From assembly GCA_020796225.1 (NCBI GenBank), contig CM036765.1, positions 30,656,066 through 30,720,065 on the forward strand: DNA of 64,000 bases. The letters run 5' to 3'. Source of the DNA: Arion vulgaris (Eukaryota > Mollusca > Gastropoda > Stylommatophora > Arionidae). A program made the position numbers and the translations under genes. Positions 56,661 through 64,000 of this stretch are shown here, in pieces (the stretch's first letter is position 1; every line of letters begins with the position of its first letter). Under the pieces are notes generated by a model. It did no database searches, had not been told where the DNA came from, and was given only the letters and a program-made list of their open reading frames with translations.

Positions 56661-56779
56661 TTGTTAGCTTTGTTATACCTCAGTGTTGTGTGGTCAACTT
56701 GATCACATATTTCTGTTTCTATGGTTAGTATTGTCTCAATTATATCTTGCCCAGTTCATGTTTACATAACACCACTGTT

Positions 56780-57012
56780 CAAGTGGTCAACACGGTTTAG
56801 GTGGGTATCACGGTTTAGATAGCCATCACGGTTTAGATAGCCATCACGGTTTAGATGACCATCACGGTTTAGATAGCCATCACGGTTTAGATAGCCATCA
56901 CGGTTTAGATAGCCATCACGGTTTAGATAGCCATCACGGTTTAGATAGCCATCACGGTTTAGATAGCCATCACGGTTTAGATAGCCATCACGGTTTAGGT
57001 GGTATTCGTGGT
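56780..57012. repeat. 18-bp tandem repeat, about 12 copies
   Basis: Unit ATCACGGTTTAGATAGCC. As 18 is a multiple of three, the minus strand is open as LNRDGY repeats; no splice or start context supports a protein. Units at both edges are diverged (GGTTTAGGTGG, GTGGTTTAAAT), as in arrays growing from the middle. Confidence 0.95.
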
Positions 57013-57092
57013 TCAATTTGGTCACCGTGGTTTAAATGATAATTGCTGCAAATTTGATGGTGTCAAAAATAAAATCGTATAGACTAACTTCT

Positions 57093-57355
57093 TCTTCTTC
57101 TTCTTCAAACGCTCCATATCGACCACTTGCTAACCACTCTGTGTGATTTGTATGTGATCTGAGCCTAAGAGCGATTGAACGTTGTACCAGTTATGCGCCT
57201 ACAATTAGGCCAGCACATCCGATTTGTGAGATGATTTTTATTTACAAGGCTAGCTTCCTAGGTCCTACATCAGTCGCCTCTTACGACATGCCTTGTAGGT
57301 CGCATCGGTACTATTCTCTGCTTCCCTTGCGGGCCCCAGCACCACCCGGACGATA
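57093..57355 (-). mobile_element. SINE-X copy, nearly intact
   Basis: CTTCTTCTTCTTCTTC tail, AACGCTCCATATCGACCAC, GAGCCTAAGAGCGATTGAAC, core CGCCTCTTACGACATGCCTT and head GCGGGCCCCAGCACCACCCG. Confidence 0.83.
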
Positions 57356-57590
57356 GTTTAACCATCATGGCCGTCTTCTTCGTCAGCTCTTATACACATT
57401 CACATCATCAATATATACATATGTTCTAGAATTGAGGTCGTCTTTGTTAGTGAAGCATTATAGAGAGACATACATAGTGCACAGAAAGTGTCATTCTCTT
57501 CGAGATAAATGTCTAATTTTCACCAATTTCATATTTTCAATATTTTTGAGCATTTTTTAAAGAACAAATGAAATTTCTTACATGTATGTG

Positions 57591-58261
57591 CTAACTATTC
57601 GAGTCAAACTCATTTGATCTACTTTGATTAAGCGACAGACTGCCAGAATGTTCCGAACCAAATAAGGACTCTTGACGATGTCTGTGGACAGGATATAAAG
57701 GTTCATTTTCCTTTTGAGCGACATTTGTGGTAGCATTTAATGGCTTGGGGTTGACTTTAGATATGCTTTTAAGCTGTGCGCTAGGTCTCCATGGGGCTGT
57801 GGGAGTCCACGATGCAAGGAACTGTTTGTTCCTTTCCTTGGTTGCTTTATTTGGGTCGTAGTGATTAGGTTTGGGGACAGCAGTTTGTACACCCTGTTCT
57901 TTATGAACTGTTATCTCATTAAGATAGTCAGATTGAGGTGTGGAAAATCTGGGCACATCAGATTCTCTGTTTGTTAAGAACGGAAGCGGATATTGCTTGT
58001 AATATGATACGTCGTCATCTGTTGTCTGCGAAAAGTTATCAATGGGCCTGATAGTTCTGTTCCATGCTCTTCTTGGTGAACTTGATATTGAATTTGGTTT
58101 GGAAGACCAGCGGTTGGTCCGGCCCCAAAGTATGCTGTCTCTAGGGTCAGCGTTAGGGTCGCCAGTTTGGACCAGCCTGTTGATTTTTATAAACTGACCA
58201 AGATGTCCATTTGCATGTCCGTTTAGCTGGTTTCTGTTCCTATCTGTGCCAGACTTCATAT
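57591..58261 (-). CDS. unrecognised protein, last coding exon
   Basis: A 222-codon minus-strand frame ending at TAG 57591-57593. A good 3' splice site (TTACGTACAATTTCAG) precedes base 58261, two bases before the first ATG (58259-58257). The ATG may therefore be the start, or an internal Met entered in phase 1. The protein is polar, with no membrane segment or signal. Distinct phrases are NADPRDSILWGRTNRWSSKP, DDDVSYYKQYPLPFLTN, FSTPQSDYLNEITVHKEQGV and NKQFLASWTPTAPWRPSAQL. Its aromatic/proline motifs and even composition are unlike the transposon frames around it. I do not recognise the family. Upstream exons, if any, should lie to the right. The next candidate (59712-59868) has an incompatible phase. 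Confidence 0.6.
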
Positions 58262-58799
58262 CTGAAATTGTACGTAATGAGAAGCGATGAAAAATGTGTA
58301 CAAAACAATGGAGAACATTATTAACAAATGAAGGTAAAATATCAAAACATCGGGTGATGTAGTTTTAAATGTACAGATGCAGACTAATCTACGTTCCAAC
58401 CAAATGGTCTTTATGAAACAACGAATACAAAATAAAAATATATTTAAAAATATATTTATACAAGTTTAATAACTACTTTTCTTCGTGCATTGTTCTTTTA
58501 TATGTCATTTTTCTACATTCTGTTCCCATTAAATACTATAAAATATTATACATAAAGATAACGGTATAAGTACACGAAGATTGTGTGTCAAGTTGTTAGT
58601 TTTGTCCCCTTGAAAAGCACTCAAACATGTCTATATATCATATCATCTACTGAACATGACCATCGTTATTTCTTATTGTGTCAGAGTAGTCACGTATGGA
58701 AGTTATAAACGCATAAGAGAAATGCTAACAAGAATACTTAACGATAGAAATAAAAAGATGAAGGAAGTGAGGAAAGGTAATTAAGAACGTATGGAGATA
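58262..58799. other. stretch 5' of the unrecognised exon, nothing recognised
   Basis: 58340-58420 shows a weak relative of the fold-back arm (GTAGTTTTAAATGTACAGA ... CCAACCAAATGGTCTTTATG). The rest is AT-rich with no exon signal I trust. Confidence 0.35.
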
Positions 58800-59255
58800 T
58801 GAAGAGAGAGATATCTAACCAAGAATTGCTTGCACAGTGTCAGCAAGAGAATATTTTTTCCGATCCAGAAGCACTTGAGCTTTCAGCTCTTCGGCTCGGT
58901 GTCATGGACATCGTAACCCTTCGGCTCGGTGCCACAAACACCGTAAATCTGGGGAACCTGTAGCTTTTCTGCCAGTCCGCGGAGTTTAACCCGCACTTAC
59001 AGAGGACTAGTCACCCGTAGTCCAACGCGCTACGAACACGCTGGGCACGCGGGCTGCAAGAGAATATGAGCACCATAATCCAAAAAAATGCTGGAGATGG
59101 ATCTGACATATAATGCGCACGGAGATTAACTCTGTCATAAATGAATCATAGATAGAACACAAAACAGAGGACGGCCAAGAATAGAGAAGAATGGTATGCA
59201 TTTGGTGCTGCCATAAGAGCCAGGGGCGTCACAGGCAGGAGAGGGAGAGAGATAT
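58800..59255 (+). mobile_element. LINE family U 3' fragment, interrupted
   Basis: CTAACCAAGAATTGCTTGCACAG gives SNQELLAQCQQEN, continuing after the insert as ENMSTIIQK..AGDGSDI. It then has GAGGACGGCCAAGAATAGAG and ends GGCGTCACAGGCAGGAGAGG GAGAGAGA, matching the end of the 52448-53233 copy. Confidence 0.72.
58855..59055 (-). mobile_element. SINE-G nested in LINE family U
   Basis: Reverse-oriented head GCCCGCGTGCCCAGCGTGTT, box-B-like GGGTTAAACTCC and body GAGCTGAAAGCTCAAGTGC. GCAAGAGAATAT flanks it exactly (58843-58854 and 59056-59067). Confidence 0.9.
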
Positions 59256-59439
59256 AACATTAGAAGTAGCATGCTAGAGGGGAAAAATAAGTAATTCACA
59301 CCCGGAATATATACTGTATATATTGTACACGCACTCACTTGTGTCTATGTGTGTGAGTTTGTGTGTGTCAGTATGTGTTCCGAGAGTATATATAGAGAGA
59401 GTGAAGGATAAGAGTGAATTAGATGGGTATTTTTGTCCG

Positions 59440-59688
59440 TGTGGTGCCGGGCCCGCAAGGAAGCAAGAAATAGTACCATTGCAACCTACAATGCATGTCG
59501 TAAGAGGCGACTAATGTGGGCCCTAGGAAGCTACCTAGTAAATAAAAAGCAGCGCAGAAATCGGATGTGCTGGCCTACATGTAGCCGCATAACTGGCACA
59601 ACGTACAATCGCTCTTAGACTCAGATCCTATACAAATCACACAGAGTGGTAAACAAGTGGTCGATATGGAGCGTTCGAAGAAGAAGAT
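59440..59688 (+). mobile_element. SINE-X copy, full length
   Basis: GTGTGGTGCCGGGCCCGCAA, core GCATGTCGTAAGAGGCGACT, GGCCCTAGGAAGCTACCTAG, CATGTAGCCGCATAACTGGC, tail CGTTCGAAGAAGAAGATGG. Use it as the reference for family X. Confidence 0.85.
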
Positions 59689-59711
59689 GGTTCTTCAGTA
59701 GGCGTCCTTAC

Positions 59712-59868
59712 AAATAAGGTAATATCGATTCTTGTTTCGTTAGCATGACGAACCTGCATCTGGGATGTACTACGAGGAAGGGAAGCAATGTCTTGAATAG
59801 TATATTTTCCAGTCAAATCCACTCGTATGAAGTATGTGTCCTCCTCTATTTGTACCACTATTGTGGAT
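59712..59868 (-). CDS. possible coding exon, unrecognised
   Basis: The minus frame reads STIVVQIEEDTYFIRVDLTG, KYTIQDIASLPRSTSQMQVR and HANETRIDITLF, then a GTAAGG donor at 59711. The residue mix looks like a folded protein and differs from the transposon frames nearby. The 5' border is unclear: a TGA lies just upstream and the nearest AG acceptors are weak. The donor leaves phase 0, whereas the exon at 57591-58261 needs phase 1 or starts by itself, so I cannot join them. Confidence 0.35.
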
Positions 59869-59999
59869 ATATTGCTTCAGAAACGCATGGGTTCATGGTA
59901 AATAGCAAATTGATATTCTGACTTTAAAAGCATGATTTGAGCATTACGGCTGCAGATGCGGGTTATCTGTACAATGAGAAAAATAAATTCGGAAGAACG

Positions 60000-60450
60000 T
60001 TTCATCATCAAATAGCTTGTCCTGAGCAGAACTTTGCCACCCCAACAGTCCTCCAGAATTTCTCTCTCCCATAGACCAGATGTCCTGCCTCTGCAGTCAT
60101 CATGTTCAAACCATCAGTTACACCCTGAATCCATCTTCTCCGTGGTCTTCCTCTTCTTCTCTTTGCCGGTATGCCTCCTTCCATGATGGTCTTCTCCAGC
60201 CCTTCATGTCTTTTGATATGTCCAAAATATCTCAATTTTCTCTTTCTTATTTGTAGCATTAGCCAGTTTTCTTTGATTTTGAGTTCTTTCTGGATAGATC
60301 TATTTGTTCTCTTCTCTGTCTAAGGTATACGAAGGACTCTTCTGTAACACTTATATTCAAAAGCACATATATGTTTGTCCACTGCTTTATTAAATATCCA
60401 TGTTTTACACGTATACGGTGGCAAAGTTCTGCTCAGTACAACAAGAGGAG
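60000..60450 (-). mobile_element. LINE family L copy with inverted tail at its head
   Basis: Antisense L: TTTGCCACCCCAACAGTCCT, TCTTCTCCGTGGTCTTCCTC and GATATGTCCAAAATATCTCA, with a minus frame [40 protein letters not shown]. At 60417-60442 a short plus-strand L tail (GTGGCAAAGTTCTGCTCAG) follows. Confidence 0.78.
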
Positions 60451-60504
60451 TAAGATACGTTTGTGTTTTGTCACAGTGTCTGTTTAACATATATTATGAA
60501 CCCA

Positions 60505-61755
60505 TCATCATATATAAACTGACTACCACAACTAATACATCACCAACTGACTACCACAACTAATACATCACCAACTGACTACCACAACTAATACATCACC
60601 AACTGACTACCACAACTAATACATCACCAACTGACTACCACAACTAATACATCACCAACTGACTACCACAACTAATACATCACCAACTGACTACCACAAC
60701 TAATACATCACCAACTGACTACCACAACTAATACATCACCAACTGACTACCACAACTAATACATCACCAACTGACTACCACAACACATCACCAATTGACT
60801 ACCACAACTAATACATCACCAACTGACTACCACAACTAATACATCACCAACTGACTACCACAACTAATACATCACCAACTGACTACCACAACACATCACC
60901 AATTGACTACCACAACTAATACATCACCAATTGACTACCACAACTAATACATCACCAATTGACTACCACAACTAATACATCACCAATTGACTACCACAAC
61001 TAATACATCACCAATTGACTACCACAACTAATACATCACCAATTGACTACCACAACTAATACATCACCAATTGACTACCACAACTAATACATCACCAACT
61101 GGCTACCACAACTAATACATCACCAACTGACTACCACAACTAATACATCACCAACTGACTACCACAACTAATACATCACCAACTGACTACCACAACTAAT
61201 ACATCACCAACTGACTACCACAACTAATACATCACCAACTGACTACCACAACTAATACATCACCAATTGACTACCACAACTAATACATCACCAACTGACT
61301 ACCACAACTAATACATCACCAACTGACTACCACAACTAATACATCACCAATTGACTACCACAACTAATACATCACCAACTGACTACCACAACTAATACAT
61401 CACCAATTGACTACCACAACTAATACATCACCAATTGACTACCACAACTAATACATCACCAATTGACTACCACAACTAATACATCACCAATTGACTACCA
61501 CAACTAATACATCACCAATTGACTACCACAACTAATACATCACCAATTGAATAATATCAGAATATTCTAGCAACGACAACATCTCATCATCATATATAAA
61601 CTGACTACCACAACTAATACATCACCAATTGAATAATATCAGAATATTCTAGCAACGACAACATCTCATCATCATATATAAACTGACTACCACAACTAAT
61701 ACATCACCAATTGAATAATATCAGAATATTCTAGCAACGACAACATCTCATCATC
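60505..61755. repeat. 28-bp satellite with 82-bp higher-order unit
   Basis: About 37 copies of CTGACTACCACAACTAATAC ATCACCAA fill 60518-61550. Two variants alternate in blocks (CAACTGAC and CAATTGAC), and two units carry a 4-bp deletion (CACAACACATC). From 61548 an 82-bp unit (TTGAATAATATCAGAATATT ... ATCATCATATATAA plus one 28-bp unit) is repeated nearly three times. The same CATCATCATATATAAACTG opens the array at 60503. Confidence 0.97.
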
Positions 61756-63590
61756 ATCATGAGTCATCATGGCACAAAAGGGTACATAAGACAGAGACAA
61801 ACAATTTGCACTCAATTCTATCTTGTAACTTTCTCTCTGTTCCAAAGCAAGTCTTATATATGACTTTGAGTTCATTGACAGGTTGCTTATTATCCTACCA
61901 CTATAACACACTGATATAACAGTTTAGGCTATTTCTGTCTCTGTTTCTGTACATGTGTCCATTTCTTTTTTGTAACAGTGTCGGGTGGCATGTTCCGTAC
62001 CTATTTATTTTATGATCTACCAGACCGATAAATCACGTTTGAGGATGGGCACTTGTAAATGTAATACAGTTTATATATATCTTTCAGATGTTGACTTTAA
62101 GTGAAACGTTCAACTGTTAACGACATTTGTAGATCAGAAAACAAACTAACAACAAAAAAAAAAGACGTAATTTATTTATATATTCAGATACTGCTAATAG
62201 CAAAGGTTATCGTGGTCTTTCGATTTTCAAATCGATCTCTATTCGCTGCACAACAGCGAAGTTAGTTCGATCCATTTTATTCGATATTGTCGCTAAAATC
62301 TGCAATTTGTGTTATCATGCTACCGATTCCTAGAAAACAGCTTTCGATTAGTTCAATCGTCTGTGACAGAAATGGTTAGAACAAGTAATGGCAGATACAC
62401 ATCAGGAAATGTTGAAGGCAATAAGTTCATTGTTAATCAATCCAAAATCTGCTGATGTATATAATTTCAACTAAGTGTAGAACTACTTCATTTGAGAGAA
62501 TGTTACTTCCATTTGTTGGCTGCACTGATTACACATGATATTGCTGTCGTTATACGTTTGTTATTGAATGAAATATTCGACTTTACTGCACTGCATGTCA
62601 TATATATATATACATCGCTGCCAGCAGATAGTATCAGCTTGCTGATGCCTGCCTGGATTGTTCGTTAGCTATTTTTAATCACTCGTCCTCTCATGTGACT
62701 CTTCTTATCCGTTCACCTCTTTAATCCAAATCCATGCATTATCAGATATCTACAATATCCAATGCCGTGTCCCCATTTAACATGTGACAGTGAAGTAAAC
62801 TTCAGAATGTTTTCATATTCATATACAATCAACTCACTATTGACGCTTCAGAAGAAAATCTACCAGATCTTTTGTTGACGCAAACTAATACTTATCCAAG
62901 AACAGCAGATCCATGCATGATTATTGATCTTTTAGATCTTTTTTGATGACAACCATTCATTCCGTATGCACTTTTGGATTGTTCAAAACATGAACTGAAT
63001 GCCGGATACAAAAAACGACACTGGTTAACAAGGTTTCACAAACCTTATGTATGAAAGCCAAGTCAGAAACCTAGTGAAATCTAAACATCTTTCAAAACTG
63101 TGTTTACCGTAAAAGAAGCAAGTTTATTGTTGAGTAACATTACCGCTTCGAGGTTCACATATTGATTAGAAAGTGTATAGCCGCTGTTCAAACATTGATC
63201 AGTATTAGCGTCGCTACTGAATGTTAATCCCAGCTATATAACAGGAAATCCTCGTCTCGGTTAGTGACATTACATTGTCATTATCAATGTCTTTTGATCT
63301 GTTATTGCTAATTATCATTTGTTCAGATTATTTCAAACATGTTGACTAACGTGATTTCACCATTTAGTTTATTCGTAGAGTAATATTATTTTTTTTTAAT
63401 AAGGTAGAAACAGAACCCTTTCATTTTATTTTGCCTTTAAAGCGTAGTCGTCTCCTCCGATCTTCTTCTTATGCTTTATCGCTCTCTTCACGGTGGGTTG
63501 TATTTTAAAGTATATGCGTCTAAGCTTTGTTTTGGATATATTTATTTATCTTGTATTATATATGAGTGACTGTTATATAATGCGTTTGAT
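61756..63590. other. longest repeat-poor stretch, nothing recognised
   Basis: 1.8 kb of AT-rich, apparently unique sequence. No open frame above 75 codons with protein-like composition, no tRNA boxes, no tandem repeat. A short TATATATATA run is at 62601. Confidence 0.5.
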
Positions 63591-63594
63591 AGGC

Positions 63595-63765
63595 TACACA
63601 GAAACTCTTTGTGGAAATATTCTGGGACGTTATGGAATACCCCACAAAATAACAAACATAGCCACCAACGTGTATGATACGTGTATGACGTTGGTCAAAG
63701 CGACTTGTTTATCATTGAAACCGGAGTGAATCAAGGTTGTATTTTTATCTCCGCTATTGTTCAGA
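63595..63765 (+). mobile_element. reverse-transcriptase fragment
   Basis: The frame gives GNILGRYGIPHKITNIATNVYD then VKATCLS; after a stop the next phase gives NQGCIF. This matches the L-x-x-Y-G-I-P-x-K-I-x-x-x-I-x-x-x-Y ... N-Q-G-C palm region of non-LTR RTs. It is cut off by the antisense LINE that begins at 63754. Confidence 0.6.
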
Positions 63766-64000
63766 TGTGACATTTCTCTTCTCTAGTTCTTTATCCACTA
63801 ATATCTGCTTAGTTCTCTCTCTAAGTTCCTCGTTCGTAATCTTATCATACGATCTCAGTCCCTCTATTCTACGTAAACATCCATTTACGAAGGTCTGTAG
63901 TTTTCTGGTGGTTTCTTTTGTTGTCTTCCATGTTTCCGAGCCATAGAACAGAACTGACTTCACATTTGATTGACAGATTCTCAGCTTTGTGTTTGTTTTG
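63754..64000 (-). mobile_element. LINE family S fragment, cut by window end
   Basis: The minus frame reads [40 protein letters not shown] and ERTKQILVDKELEK, close to 17190-17720. The fragment continues beyond base 64000. Confidence 0.78.

Noticed and set aside
56762..57025. 87-residue minus-strand ORF of LNRDGY repeats
   Set aside because: Produced by the 18-bp tandem array; the flanks are non-coding.
60518..61755. CRISPR-like array of 28-bp repeats
   Set aside because: There are no unique spacers; units are head to tail. This is a eukaryotic satellite.

Overview
This is animal nuclear DNA: AT-rich, with spliced genes, long introns and dense retroelement debris. The tRNA-derived SINEs, LINE 3' fragments, piggyBac relics and minisatellites suggest an invertebrate. 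A mollusc is my best guess, at low confidence; nothing here fixes the taxon.

Two conserved genes can be read exon by exon. On the minus strand (14494 down to 2448, continuing off the left edge) is an orthologue of NCKIPSD/SPIN90, an SH3 protein that activates Arp2/3 and formins. Eight exons are visible. On the plus strand (15138-29360) is a complete 11-exon cytosolic seryl-tRNA synthetase gene, SARS1. Their start codons lie head to head, 643 bp apart, around a probable shared divergent promoter. Each gene has one single-base reading-frame anomaly (NCKIPSD exon 4 and the SARS1 exon 8/9 junction), which fits residual indels in the assembly. A third, unrecognised coding exon lies at 57591-58261 on the minus strand, with a weaker candidate exon at 59712-59868.

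The rest is mostly mobile DNA. The left edge carries the C-terminal half of a piggyBac transposase with its terminal repeat and TTAA. LINE fragments of several families are scattered on both strands, nearly all 5'-truncated. They include an RNase H-bearing family whose 3' end is AACCAATA-like, families ending in GA, GAA or AAT repeats, and one truncated just before the RT FADD motif. I separate at least seven SINE-like families (A, B, C, E, F, G, X/Y). Families X and Y share a central domain but differ in their ends. Several insertions are nested inside others with 10-15 bp target-site duplications, which gives a relative chronology.

Tandem arrays stand out: a pyrimidine-rich 33/38-bp array in SARS1 intron 1, a 33-bp array at 41.2-41.7 kb born from a retroelement 3' end, 37-bp, 32-bp and 18-bp arrays at 53-57 kb, and a 28-bp satellite with an 82-bp higher-order unit at 60.5-61.75 kb. 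Long ORFs in these arrays are artefacts of unit length. From 61.76 kb to 63.59 kb I see only unique AT-rich sequence. I found no true tRNA, rRNA or CRISPR.
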